A stretch of DNA of 64,000 nt from assembly GCA_014649575.1 (NCBI GenBank), contig BMTH01000013.1:1-64000 (forward strand), written 5' to 3'. The notes under the pieces were generated by a model. It had not been told where the DNA came from, did no database searches, and was given only the letters and a program-made list of their open reading frames with translations. Each line of letters starts with the position of its first letter. Position 1 is the first letter of the stretch. This DNA is from Streptomyces griseoincarnatus (GTDB lineage Bacteria > Actinomycetota > Actinomycetes > Streptomycetales > Streptomycetaceae). Positions 7,929 through 16,546 of this stretch are shown piece after piece. Position numbers and translations under genes: made by a program.

Positions 7929-8513
7929 ATGCCCCGCCGTTTCCTCTTCGTCCTGGGCAGCGCCCGCCCGGACGGCAACTCCGAACTGCTGGCCCGCCGC
8001 GCCGCCGAACAACTTCCCCCTGACGTGGAACAGCGGTGGATCGACCTCACCGCCCACCCCCTGCCCGAGTTCGAGGACCTGCGTCACGACGGCGACCACG
8101 TCCGCCCGACCGAGGGCGACACCGCCCTGCTGCTGGACGCCACGCTCGCGGCGACGGACCTGGTGGTCGTCTCCCCGCTGTACTGGTACACGGTGTCGGC
8201 GCAGACCAAGCGCTACCTGGACCACTGGTCGGGCTGGCTGCGCACCCCCGGCCTGGACTTCAAGGCCACGATGGAGGGCCGCACCCTGTGGGGCGTCACC
8301 GCGCTCGCACACGAGGAGCCCGAGGTGGCCGACCCCCTGGTCGGCACGCTGAACAACTCGGCCGCCTACCTGGGGATGCGGTTCGGCGGGGTACTGCTCG
8401 GCAACGGCAGCAAGCCGGGTGACGTACTCATGGACACGCAGGCGCTGGCGCGGGCCAAGACGTTCTTCGCCCAGGACGCCCCACTCGCCCGCTTCCCGTA
8501 CGAGGCGGACTGA
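7929..8513 (+). CDS. NAD(P)H-dependent FMN reductase-family oxidoreductase
   Basis: The product has 194 residues with a flavodoxin-like fold. FLFVLGSARPDGNSELLARR is the FMN phosphate-binding loop, and VVVSPLYWYTVSAQTKRYLD is the second flavin-contacting segment of the NADPH-dependent FMN reductase/NAD(P)H dehydrogenase superfamily. Length is normal. GGGAGG lies six bases before the ATG. It is a cytoplasmic flavoenzyme probably reducing quinones, azo or nitro compounds, or free flavin, and appears monocistronic. It converges with the ABC permease gene ending at 8521. Confidence 0.85.
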   Translation: MPRRFLFVLGSARPDGNSELLARRAAEQLPPDVEQRWIDLTAHPLPEFEDLRHDGDHVRPTEGDTALLLDATLAATDLVVVSPLYWYTVSAQTKRYLDHWSGWLRTPGLDFKATMEGRTLWGVTALAHEEPEVADPLVGTLNNSAAYLGMRFGGVLLGNGSKPGDVLMDTQALARAKTFFAQDAPLARFPYEAD

Positions 8514-8520
8514 CGCCTTC

Positions 8521-9393
8521 CTACGCCGTGACGTCCTTCGTCGTGAACCGGGCCCAGGCCGCCGAGCCGAAGACGGTGGCGTACAGGGCCTGGAGGCCGA
8601 GGTTCCTGGTCAGGTCGTCCCAGTGGACCGGTTCGCGCATCAGGTCGGCGAAGGACAGCCAGTAGTGGGAGAAGAGGTAGGGGTGGAGGGCGTGCAGCTG
8701 GGGGATCTGGTCGAGGATCTGGACGGTGATGAGCAGCCCGACCGTGGTGGCCATCGCCGCGACGCCGCTGTTGGTGAGGGTGGACACGAACAGACCGAGC
8801 GCGGCCAGCCCGAGCAGTGACGCGGCGACGACCAGGGCGATCAGCAGGGCACGGACCAGGCCCTCGCCGAAGGTGATGCGGGTGCCCGAGATGGTGGTGA
8901 GGTCGCCGAGCGGGAACAGCAGCGCGCCGACGGCCAGCGCCGAGACGGCCACCGTCAGGGTGGCGGCCAGGCAGAACACCATGACGGTCGCGTACTTGGT
9001 GAGCAGCAGGCGCGTGCGGCCCGAGGGCGCGACCAGCAGGTAGCGCAGGGTTCCCGCGCCCGCCTCGCCGGCCACGGCGTCGCCCGCGATCACGCCGACC
9101 GCCATGGGCAGGAAGAACGGCAGGGTCGCGGCGAGCGCGGTGAAGACCAGGAACAGGCCGTTGTTGGTGATCTGCGAGACGAACGCGGGTCCCCCGCCGC
9201 CGCCCCCGGACGAGCCGTCGCCCGTCTCGATGCGCACGGCGATCCCGACCAGCACCGGCACGGCGGCCAGCACGCCCAGCAGGGCGAGCGTGCGCCAGCG
9301 GCGGAAGGTGGTGCGCAGTTCGTCGCGGAAGAGGCCCAGCGTCCACAAGGGACGGGGCCGTACCGCCGCGCTCACCGTCTCAGCCCGCGACAT
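8521..9393 (-). CDS. ABC-2 type transporter permease
   Basis: The product has 290 residues with about six hydrophobic segments. The first follows a cytoplasmic N-terminus (LFRDELRTTFRRWRTLALLG); a Gly-rich loop follows. VGVIAGDAVAGEAGAGTLRYLLVAPSGR is the conserved coupling region of ABC-2 permeases. Its start overlaps the end of the upstream ATP-binding gene by 14 bp, so the two are translationally coupled and form one exporter. The substrate is unknown; the neighbouring LolA-like protein may be functionally linked. Confidence 0.88.
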   Translation of the reverse strand: MSRAETVSAAVRPRPLWTLGLFRDELRTTFRRWRTLALLGVLAAVPVLVGIAVRIETGDGSSGGGGGGPAFVSQITNNGLFLVFTALAATLPFFLPMAVGVIAGDAVAGEAGAGTLRYLLVAPSGRTRLLLTKYATVMVFCLAATLTVAVSALAVGALLFPLGDLTTISGTRITFGEGLVRALLIALVVAASLLGLAALGLFVSTLTNSGVAAMATTVGLLITVQILDQIPQLHALHPYLFSHYWLSFADLMREPVHWDDLTRNLGLQALYATVFGSAAWARFTTKDVTA

Positions 9394-10360
9394 CGAACCC
9401 CTCCCCCGTCAGCGCCACGAACGCGTCCTCCAGCGACGCCCGTTCGACCCCGAAGCCGCGCACCCGCACGCCTGCCGTGACCAGGGCGGCGTTCACCTCG
9501 GCGAGGTCCCGTGCGGGCGGCTCGGCGGCCACCCGCTCGCCGTCCGCGACGACGTCGGCGAGCCCCTGCTCCTTCAGCACCCGGGCAGCGTCCGCCGGGT
9601 CGGGCGTGGTGACCACCAGGCGGCCCCGGGCGCCCGCGGCGAGCTCGGCGACCGGCCCCTGCGTGATCAGCCGGCCGCGCGCCATCACCGCGACGTGCGT
9701 ACAGACCTGCTCGATCTCGTCGAGCAGGTGGGAGGAGAGGAAGACGGTCGTGCCGTCGGTGGCGAGTTGACGGACGAGCGCGCGGATCTCCCGCATGCCC
9801 TGCGGGTCGAGGCCGTTGGTCGGCTCGTCCAGCACCAGCAGCCGGCGGGGCCGCAGCAGGGCGGCGGCGAGACCGAGGCGCTGCTTCATGCCGAGGGAGT
9901 ACGCCCGCGCCTTCCTCCCGGACGCGGCCGTGAGGCCCACCCGGTCCAGGGCGGCGGCCACCCGGGCCTTCCGGGTGCGCGGATCGGCGGTGGGATCGGC
10001 GGCGTCGAGGCGCAGGAGGTTGTCACGGCCGGAGAGGAAGCCGTAGAGGGCGGGGCCCTCGATGAGGGTGCCGACGTGCGGCAGGACGGCGCGCGTGGAG
10101 CGGGGCATGGGGCGCCCCAGCACGTGCGCCGTCCCGGAGGTCGGCTCGATCAGGCCCATCAGCATGCGGATGGTGGTGGTCTTGCCGGAGCCGTTGGGGC
10201 CGAGGAAGCCGAAGACGCTGCCCGCCGGGACGGTCAGGTGCAGGTCGTCCACGGCGAGCTGTCCGCCGCGGTAACGCTTGGTCAGCCCGCGGGTGACGAC
10301 GACGGCGTCACCCGCGGACCGCCCGTCGCGTGTCTGCTCCGTGGCGGACGTCCCGTCCAT
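9380..10360 (-). CDS. ABC transporter ATP-binding protein
   Basis: The product has 326 residues. Walker A is LGPNGSGKTTT, the signature YSLGMKQRLGLA, and Walker B LLVLDEPTNGLDP. A C-terminal extension of about 100 residues (DPADAARVLKEQGLADVVAD) is typical of exporters paired with ABC-2 permeases (DrrA/BcrA type). It precedes and overlaps the permease gene. The LolA-like gene is 36 bp upstream on the same strand, so all three probably form an operon. Export of a drug, lipid or lipoprotein-like substrate is plausible but unproven. Confidence 0.9.
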   Translation of the reverse strand: MDGTSATEQTRDGRSAGDAVVVTRGLTKRYRGGQLAVDDLHLTVPAGSVFGFLGPNGSGKTTTIRMLMGLIEPTSGTAHVLGRPMPRSTRAVLPHVGTLIEGPALYGFLSGRDNLLRLDAADPTADPRTRKARVAAALDRVGLTAASGRKARAYSLGMKQRLGLAAALLRPRRLLVLDEPTNGLDPQGMREIRALVRQLATDGTTVFLSSHLLDEIEQVCTHVAVMARGRLITQGPVAELAAGARGRLVVTTPDPADAARVLKEQGLADVVADGERVAAEPPARDLAEVNAALVTAGVRVRGFGVERASLEDAFVALTGEGFDVAG

Positions 10361-10396
10361 CGGCTCCCCCGTTCCCCTGGGCCGTGGTCCGGGGAG

Positions 10397-11632
10397 CTAC
10401 TTCCCCGCCTCGGCCGCCTTCACCAGCGCGTCCTTGGTGACCGTACCCACGTAGACCTTGCCGTCCTCGGTGATGAGGGCGTTGACCAGGCGCGTGCTGA
10501 ACACGGTGCCCTTGCCGAAGTCGCCCTTGACCTGGTCGCCGAGCGAGCCGAGGAAGCCGCCGAGGTCGCCTCCGACCTCCTCCTCCGTGGGCAGGCCGGC
10601 ACCGGCGCCGGTGTCGAAGGTGGCGATGCTGTTCCAGCCCTCGCCGAGCATCCGCAGCCCGTCGAAACCCTTGGCGAGGTCCTCCTCGGACTTCGGACCC
10701 CGCTCCGGCTTCCCGCCGAAGTCGCCGTGGCCGCGGTCCTGTTCGGTGTCCTCGGTCACCTTGGCGCCCTTGGGCGGGGTGAACTCGAACGTGGAGGCGT
10801 CGGGACGGTCGAAGCTCACCTTGGTGAAGCCGATGTCCACGACGGCCGAGCCGCCGCTCGACGGGGTGAGCGTGAACTTCAGCGGCATGCCCGTCTCGCT
10901 GTCCACGGCGATGCTGACGGCGCCGACCGTGGAGCCGGACTGCTTGGGCTCGACCACCAGCCGGTAGGCGTCGCGGCCGGCCACCTGGGCGGTGCCGTCG
11001 ACCTTCACGGACGTGGTGTCGTCGACCGCCTTCAGCGCCTCCTCCGCGAAGTCCTTCGGAGTGGCAGGAGGCTGCTGCGCGCTCCGCTCCTCGGCCTCCG
11101 CCTCGTCGACGGTGGCGTGGTAGACCTCGTTGGAGGCGCTGTCGTAGCCCCAGACGTCCTTGCCGTTGTGGATGAGGCTGTACTCGGCCGCGTTCTCCAG
11201 CAGGGACAGCTTCTGGCGGTCCGGGCCGTCGGCGGCGACGCGCAGGGTGTGCGTGCCGGACGCCAGCTCGGTGAGCCGGCCGGACGGGTCGGCGGAGGAG
11301 CCGCCCTCGCCGTCCTCGCCGCCCGTCGCGCCGGACAGCAGGCCGCTCTCCAGCCCGCCGAGGTTCGGCAGCCCCAGATCGGTGGTGATCTTCACGGTGC
11401 CGGACAGCCGCTCCACGTCCGACTGCGCGATCTTGTCGATGAGCTGCGCCGCGGTGATGTCCGGCAGGTCGGGGTCGCCGGAGTCGGCGAGCGCCGGGAC
11501 GAGTCCGATCGTCGCGGCCGCCACGCCCATCACGGTGACGGGGACCACGTATCGCGCGGCCTTGCGGCGCCCGGCGCGCGGCTCCTCGACCTCCCCCGCG
11601 GTCGTCGTGTCGTCGGATTCGTACGGTGCCAT
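10397..11632 (-). CDS. LolA-like / DUF2092-type exported protein
   Basis: The product has 411 residues. A charged, proline-free N-terminus is followed by a membrane segment (YVVPVTVMGVAAATIGLVPA, residues 28-47). LPDITAAQLIDKIAQSDVERLSGTV and the later beta-rich region resemble the half-barrel of LolA/RseB-like lipoprotein carriers, found in many Streptomyces as extracytoplasmic proteins. AALIAD-type regulators are absent. The ATG at 11632 has GGAGGG upstream. It leads the likely operon with the ABC exporter, suggesting the exporter and this cell-envelope protein handle the same hydrophobic ligand. Confidence 0.8.
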   Translation of the reverse strand: MAPYESDDTTTAGEVEEPRAGRRKAARYVVPVTVMGVAAATIGLVPALADSGDPDLPDITAAQLIDKIAQSDVERLSGTVKITTDLGLPNLGGLESGLLSGATGGEDGEGGSSADPSGRLTELASGTHTLRVAADGPDRQKLSLLENAAEYSLIHNGKDVWGYDSASNEVYHATVDEAEAEERSAQQPPATPKDFAEEALKAVDDTTSVKVDGTAQVAGRDAYRLVVEPKQSGSTVGAVSIAVDSETGMPLKFTLTPSSGGSAVVDIGFTKVSFDRPDASTFEFTPPKGAKVTEDTEQDRGHGDFGGKPERGPKSEEDLAKGFDGLRMLGEGWNSIATFDTGAGAGLPTEEEVGGDLGGFLGSLGDQVKGDFGKGTVFSTRLVNALITEDGKVYVGTVTKDALVKAAEAGK

Positions 11633-11886
11633 GTGTGCCCTCCGTCGTCGCGGCGGCTTCCGTCCCGTGTCGTCGCACCAGTTCGGCCCGAGCCGCCATT
11701 CTCACCCGAACCGGTGAGAAGTGGTGTTGTCCGTCGTGGTCCATCTGACCAAAACCGCGGGACGGAATCGTCAGACCGCGGGCTCAACCGCGCGTACTGC
11801 TGCGGTATGACACGGGACGAGGGAACCTCCCCCGCCCCGTAGGGGTCACCCGGGTGCCGGAGGCGTACGGGGACGGCGGGGGCGGG

Positions 11887-12897
11887 TCAGCCGGCCCGGT
11901 GCACCACGGCGTCGCACAGCTCGACGAGCGCCGACTTGGCGGGCCCGTCGGGCAGCGGGGCGAGGGCGGCGCGCGCCTCCTCGGCGTAGCGCACGGTGTC
12001 CCGGCGGGCCTGGCCGAGCGCGGGGTGGGCGCGCAGCAGGCGCAGCGCCTCGGCGTGCCGGGCGTCGTCGGTGAGGTCGGAGTCGAGCAGCTCGCACAGG
12101 GCGAGGTCCTCGGCGAGCCCGAGCCGGGCGGCCCGCTCGCGCAGCCGCAGCACCGGGAGGGTGGCGATGCCCTCGCGCAGGTCGGTGCCGGGGGTCTTGC
12201 CGGACTCGTGGGAGTCGGAGGCGATGTCGAGGACGTCGTCGGCGAGCTGGAAGGCGACGCCGAGCCGCTCGCCGTACTGGGTGAGGACGTCGACGACGGT
12301 CTCGTCGGCGCCGGACATCATCGCGCCGAACCGGCAGGAGACGGCGACCAGGGAGCCGGTCTTGCCGCCGAGCACGTCCAGGTAGTGGTCGACCGGGTCG
12401 CGGCCGTCCTGCGGGCCCGCGGTCTCCAGGATCTGGCCGGTGACCAGCCGCTCGAACGCCTCGGCCTGCACCCGCACGGCCTCCGGGCCGAGGTCGGCCA
12501 GGATGTGCGAGGCGCGGGCGAAGAGGAAGTCGCCGGTGAGCACGGCGACCGAATTGCCCCAGCGGGCGTTCGCGCTCGCGACGCCCCGGCGCACCTCGGC
12601 CTCGTCCATCACGTCGTCGTGGTACAGCGTGGCCAGATGGGTGAGCTCCACCACGACGGCCGACGGCACGACGCCGGGCGCGTAGGGGTCGCCGAACCGG
12701 GCGGAGAGCATGACGAGCAGTGGGCGGAACCGCTTGCCTCCGGCCCGCACCAGGTGCTGGGCGGCCTCCGTGATGAACGGCACCTCGCTCTTGGTGGCTT
12801 CGAGCAGCCCTTCCTCGACAGCCGTCAATCCGGCCTGGACATCGGCTTCCAGAGCCTGGTCCCGCACGCTCAGCCCGAACGGCCCGACGACGGTCAC
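11887..12897 (-). CDS. Polyprenyl diphosphate synthase (long-chain isoprenoid)
   Basis: The product has 336 residues. Both Asp-rich motifs of trans-prenyltransferases are present: DDVMD (94-98) in LATLYHDDVMDEAE, and DDVLD in QLADDVLDIASD. GGKRFRPLLVML is the conserved substrate-binding strand. The residue before the first motif is a small-to-medium side chain (LYH), consistent with a longer-chain product. The GTG at 12897 has AGGAGA upstream. With mqnC, menG and the GGR-family gene further on, it probably makes the menaquinone side chain. The exact chain length cannot be read from sequence. Confidence 0.88.
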   Translation of the reverse strand: MTVVGPFGLSVRDQALEADVQAGLTAVEEGLLEATKSEVPFITEAAQHLVRAGGKRFRPLLVMLSARFGDPYAPGVVPSAVVVELTHLATLYHDDVMDEAEVRRGVASANARWGNSVAVLTGDFLFARASHILADLGPEAVRVQAEAFERLVTGQILETAGPQDGRDPVDHYLDVLGGKTGSLVAVSCRFGAMMSGADETVVDVLTQYGERLGVAFQLADDVLDIASDSHESGKTPGTDLREGIATLPVLRLRERAARLGLAEDLALCELLDSDLTDDARHAEALRLLRAHPALGQARRDTVRYAEEARAALAPLPDGPAKSALVELCDAVVHRAG

Positions 12898-13194
12898 GAG
12901 GGGTCTCCTGTCTGCTGGTGTCTGCTGGCGGTTACACGGTTTGTCGATAGGTCGCTGCCACCACTCGAGTCAGCGTATCCGGTCAGGTTTCGATCACCGC
13001 CAGGGCCCGGGGTCACAAGAAGGGCGATACGGGATCAGAAGCGGAGTGTTTTTGATCGGCTGATAACAACGGACATACCTCGGCTTCCCGGACACAGTGA
13101 CCCGTGAACCATCCTGCACCACCCCCGAGTCCGATTTGCCGTCATTGGTGGGCGAATTCCTCTTGGTCGCAAACGCGCCCACGGCCGCCGTCCC

Positions 13195-13208
13195 GTGAGG
13201 TGAGTCAC
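13195..13208. promoter_or_regulatory. Candidate Crp-like site
   Basis: The 14-mer fits the GTG(N)6GNCAC pattern I recall for the S. coelicolor Crp. It lies in the 700-bp gap between the divergent polyprenyl synthase and SLT transglycosylase genes, about 200 bp upstream of the riboswitch. A single degenerate match has little statistical weight. Confidence 0.25.
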
Positions 13209-13398
13209 GCACCCGGCGGCCTCCGGGACACCCTCGCACACACCCGGCATCCCGCTCCACACAACGGAGTTGACGCTTGGCGATCGCAAAGGATCAAGGG
13301 CGCAAAACCACCCATCTCAAGATCAAACGGTGTTCTGCGTGATCGTCGCACTTGTTCCCGACATGTGCTCTCGCATACGTTCCGGGCCTGCCGGGTGG

Positions 13399-13583
13399 AC
13401 GCCGAGTCCTGCCGCCACCCGCATCACACCCGACGACCAACTCACGCACGGCAGGAGCGGGGGACCCAGGTAAGCCGCCGTACCGGACACCGCGCCGGGA
13501 CGGCTCGGGGTGAAGCCATGCCCGCAGGGGCACGGCCGGGCACTCTCCCGCCCGAACCCGACAGCTCACCTCGCAGGCGTAGG
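13399..13583 (+). promoter_or_regulatory. Cyclic di-AMP (ydaO/yuaA-type) riboswitch
   Basis: The leader of the SLT gene holds the conserved ydaO blocks in order: a GCCGAGTC start (13401), the invariant GCGGGGGACCCA (13457-13468), GGGGTGAA (13506-13513), a GGGC...GCCC hairpin near 13539-13553, then CGAACCCG and CAGCTCACCTCG...GGCGT ending near 13580. The last block closely matches B. subtilis ydaO. These riboswitches bind c-di-AMP and switch off cell-wall hydrolase or ion-transport genes, probably by transcription termination. The ATG follows about 15 bases later, so the SLT gene should be repressed when c-di-AMP is high. Confidence 0.9.
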
Positions 13584-13597
13584 AGAGGAACCCAGAC

Positions 13598-14074
13598 ATG
13601 CCCGTCATCGCTTCGTCGCGTCGCCGCCTCGTCCGCACCCTCGCCGTCGCCGGCACCGGCGTCGCCGTGGTCGCGCTGCCGCTGTTCGGCGCCACCAGCG
13701 CCTCCGCGGCCCCCTCGGCCCAGACCACGACCGCCGCCTCCACGACCGCGTACCCGGACAACCTCGACGGCTGGATCCGCGAGGCGATGGACGTCATGGC
13801 GCAGAACGGCATCCCCGGCTCCTACGACTCCATCCACCGCAACATCATGCGGGAGTCGTCCGGCAACCCGGCCGCCATCAACCTGTGGGACTCCAACGCC
13901 GCGAAGGGCACCCCGTCGAAGGGCCTGCTCCAGGTCATCGACCCGACCTTCCAGGCGTACCACGTGCCCGGCACCGCCTTCGACCCGTTCGACCCGGTCG
14001 CCAACATCGCCGCGGCCTGCAACTACGCCGCCGACCGCTACGGCTCGATCGACAACGTCTTCGGCGCGTACTGA
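13598..14074 (+). CDS. Secreted SLT-type lytic transglycosylase
   Basis: The product has 158 residues. Residues 1-38 form a Sec signal peptide (RRRLVRTLAVAGTGVAVVAL, then SASA|AP). The remainder is a compact SLT/lysozyme-like domain, with the catalytic Glu in NIMRESSGNP and the GLLQVIDPTF and CNYAADRYG motifs. It should cleave peptidoglycan glycan strands at the cell surface. It lies directly under the c-di-AMP riboswitch, which links its expression to cell-wall and osmotic signalling. The 3' end overlaps the convergent HAD gene by 37 bp. Small secreted transglycosylases with this leader are common in Streptomyces. Confidence 0.93.
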   Translation: MPVIASSRRRLVRTLAVAGTGVAVVALPLFGATSASAAPSAQTTTAASTTAYPDNLDGWIREAMDVMAQNGIPGSYDSIHRNIMRESSGNPAAINLWDSNAAKGTPSKGLLQVIDPTFQAYHVPGTAFDPFDPVANIAAACNYAADRYGSIDNVFGAY

Positions 14075-14910
14075 GCCGACCTCTGACGGCCGAGACCGGC
14101 CGTCTGCCCGAAGAGTCGCTCGAGGACGACGGCCACGCCGTCGTCCTCGTTCGACAGGGTGACCTCGTCGGCCACCGCCTTCAGCTCGGGGTGCGCGTTG
14201 GCCATGGCGACGCCGTGGCCCGCCCACCGGAACATGGGGATGTCGTTCGGCATGTCCCCGAAGGCGACCGTCTCCCCGGGGCGCACCCCCAGGTGCTCGG
14301 CGGCCAGCGCGAGACCGGTCGCCTTGGTGACCCCGCACGGCTGGAGCTCCACCGTGCCCGGCCCCGACATGGTGACCGTGGCCAGCGAGCCGACCACGGA
14401 CCGGGCCGCCGCCGCCAGGGCATCGTCCGACAGCTCCGGGTGGCGCAGCAGCACCTTGCTGATCGGCCGCGCCCACAGGTCGTCGCGCCGCTCCACCCGC
14501 ACCGCCGGCAGCGTCGGGTGCGGCATCCGGTAGCCCGGCTCGATCAGCGTCACCCCGTCGACCCCGTCCTGGTCGACCGCGGCGTACACCTCCCCCACCT
14601 CGGCCTCGATCTTGCCGAGCGCGGTCTCCGCCAGCTCCCGGTCCAGCCGGACCGACCACAGCATCCGCCGCGCGGCGGCGTCGTAGACCTGCGCACCCTG
14701 TCCGCACACCGCGAGCCCCGTGCAGCCGAGGTCGTCGAGCAGCGGCCGCACCCTGGGGGCCGGCCGGCCGGTCACCACGAGGTGCCGGACACCGGCCCGC
14801 CCGGCACGGGCGAGGGCGGCGAGGGAGCGGTCGGAGAGGGTGTCGTCACCGCGCAGCAGCGTCCCGTCCAGGTCGGTGGCGATGAGAGAACAATCGGTGG
14901 GTGCGGCCAT
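14038..14910 (-). CDS. HAD-superfamily (Cof-type) phosphatase
   Basis: The product has 290 residues. Motif I DLDGTLL lies near residue 13 (ATDLDGTLLRGDDTLSDRSL), motif II is VTGRP, and the C-terminal GDMPNDIPMFRWAG is motif III/IV with the Mg-binding Asp pair. Together these define Cof/YbjI-like HAD class IIB sugar-phosphate phosphatases. The ATG at 14910 has no good ribosome site; a TATTCT ending six bases upstream suggests a leaderless transcript. The last 12 codons overlap the convergent SLT gene. Confidence 0.88.
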   Translation of the reverse strand: MAAPTDCSLIATDLDGTLLRGDDTLSDRSLAALARAGRAGVRHLVVTGRPAPRVRPLLDDLGCTGLAVCGQGAQVYDAAARRMLWSVRLDRELAETALGKIEAEVGEVYAAVDQDGVDGVTLIEPGYRMPHPTLPAVRVERRDDLWARPISKVLLRHPELSDDALAAAARSVVGSLATVTMSGPGTVELQPCGVTKATGLALAAEHLGVRPGETVAFGDMPNDIPMFRWAGHGVAMANAHPELKAVADEVTLSNEDDGVAVVLERLFGQTAGLGRQRSAQYAPKTLSIEP

Positions 14911-15073
14911 GATCAGAGAATACGGACAAGAGGACCGTCCGATTCACCGCGCCCGTATGCCCGCGCATTGGGTGCGTTTTGCCTTCTTGTACCGGCGATA
15001 CGCGACCGGTTGAGGCCCGTTTTCCCTTTTGACCGGAACACGGTGCGCTCCCCCCGGCCCCGGCTCCGGGAGT

Positions 15074-15086
15074 CGTCCCCTATAAC
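15074..15086 (+). promoter_or_regulatory. -10-like TATAAC element, repeat of the 3637 motif
   Basis: The 13-base string is identical to that at 3637-3649, and TATAAC occupies 15081-15086. If it is a promoter, transcription would begin near 15093 and leave an 80-base leader for the fumarylacetoacetase gene. No matching -35 is obvious. Confidence 0.4.
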
Positions 15087-15174
15087 AGGAGCCCACCGGG
15101 ACGCGACCCCGTAACGTGTGGCACGGCCACGGACACGTGGCCCACCCGCGCACACGAAAGCGAGGCAGCACCCG

Positions 15175-16389
15175 ATGCCCCCCTTCGATGTCCCCGAGGG
15201 CGACCCCTTCGGCCCGCACAACCTGCCGTACGGCGTCTTCTCGCTCCCCGGTTCGGCGGAGCGCACCGTGGGCGTCCGGCTGGGCGACCACGTCCTCGAC
15301 GCCGGCGCGGCGGCACACGCCCTGGGTTCCCCCTACGCCTCCCTGCTCGCCCGCCCCACCCTCAACCCGCTTCTCGCGGCGGGCCGCACGGCCTGGTCGG
15401 ACGTGCGGCGCGCGCTCACCGCGTGGGTGACGGTCCCGGCGCACCGGGAGACCGTCGAACCCTTTCTCCACCCGCTGTCCGAGGTGACCCTCCATCTGCC
15501 GTTCGAGGTCGCGGACTACGTCGACTTCTACGCCTCGGAGAACCACGCGCGGAACGTCGGGCAGATCTTCCGCCCCGACGCCGCCGACTCCCTGACCCCC
15601 AACTGGAAGCACCTGCCGATCGGTTACCACGGCCGCTCCGGCACCGTGATGGTGTCCGGCACCGACGTCGTGCGCCCCTCCGGGCAGCGCAAGGCGCCCG
15701 CCGACGCGGCCCCCGTCTTCGGCCCGTCCGTGCGGCTGGACATCGAGGCCGAGGTCGGCTTCGTCGTCGGCGTCCCCTCAGCGCAGGGCCGGCCCGTGCC
15801 GCTGAGCGCCTACCGCGACCACGTGTTCGGCCTGTGCCTGCTCAACGACTGGTCCGCCCGCGACATCCAGGCCTGGGAGTACGTGCCCCTCGGCCCGTTC
15901 CTCGGCAAGTCCTTCGCCACCTCGGTGTCGGCGTGGATCACCCCGCTGGACGCCCTGGACGAGGCCCGCGTCGCCCCGCCCGCGCGCACCCACGGCCTGC
16001 TGCCGTACCTGGACGACTCCGGTGAGGAGCCCGGCGGCTACGACCTGCGCATCACCGTGACCGTCAACGGCCACGACGTCTCCGAGTGCCCCTTCTCCAC
16101 CATGTACTGGACGGCCGCCCAGCAGCTCGCCCACATGACGGTGAACGGCGCATCCCTGCGCACCGGCGACCTCTACGGCTCCGGCACGGTCAGCGGCCCC
16201 TCCGAGCGGGAGCGCGGCTCCCTGCTCGAGCTGACCTGGAACGGCCGCGACCCGCTCGAACTCCCCGACGGCAAGCGGGCGTTCCTGGAGGACGGCGACG
16301 TGGTGACGCTGTCCGCCTGGGCGCCGGGACCGGACGGGGTTCGGGTGGGCCTCGGCGAGGTGACGGGACGGGTGGTCCCCGCGTCCTGA
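15175..16389 (+). CDS. Fumarylacetoacetase (homogentisate pathway)
   Basis: The product has 404 residues. The N-terminal MPPFDVPEGDPFGPHNLPYG and the conserved core motifs FYASENHARNVGQIFRP, PIGYHGRSGTVMVSGTDVVR, DIEAEVGFVVG and LLNDWSARDIQAWEYVPLGP are those of fumarylacetoacetate hydrolase. The Ca/Mg-binding acids and the catalytic His of the family lie in these segments. The ATG at 15175 follows GAGGCAGC; earlier in-frame codons lack such a site. It should hydrolyse fumarylacetoacetate to fumarate and acetoacetate in tyrosine breakdown. Other pathway genes are not adjacent, so the gene is a singleton here. Confidence 0.92.
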   Translation: MPPFDVPEGDPFGPHNLPYGVFSLPGSAERTVGVRLGDHVLDAGAAAHALGSPYASLLARPTLNPLLAAGRTAWSDVRRALTAWVTVPAHRETVEPFLHPLSEVTLHLPFEVADYVDFYASENHARNVGQIFRPDAADSLTPNWKHLPIGYHGRSGTVMVSGTDVVRPSGQRKAPADAAPVFGPSVRLDIEAEVGFVVGVPSAQGRPVPLSAYRDHVFGLCLLNDWSARDIQAWEYVPLGPFLGKSFATSVSAWITPLDALDEARVAPPARTHGLLPYLDDSGEEPGGYDLRITVTVNGHDVSECPFSTMYWTAAQQLAHMTVNGASLRTGDLYGSGTVSGPSERERGSLLELTWNGRDPLELPDGKRAFLEDGDVVTLSAWAPGPDGVRVGLGEVTGRVVPAS

Positions 16390-16427
16390 CCCTTCCGGCC
16401 CTGCCGAGGCGCACAACCACGCTGACT

Positions 16428-16468
16428 CGCACCGTCCTTCGCCGTCATACTTGGCATCGGACGGTGCG
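16428..16468. promoter_or_regulatory. Perfect 10-bp inverted repeat flanking CATACT
   Basis: Perfect 10-bp arms (16428-16437 and 16459-16468) flank 21 bases that include CATACTT, a plausible -10 for the M56 gene. This could be an operator straddling the promoter, or simply a terminator for the fumarylacetoacetase gene that ends 39 bases earlier. Confidence 0.4.
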
Positions 16469-16546
16469 TTCGTCCTCCATGCCGCGCGCACCGCACCGCC
16501 GCACGCCCCCGAGCCGCTTCTTCCGACAGGAATCGGAGCCCGTGGC

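Noticed and set aside
13270..13473. Small gene upstream of the SLT gene
   Set aside because: The open frame lies in the promoter and riboswitch region, has no ribosome site, and the riboswitch blocks explain the sequence conservation.
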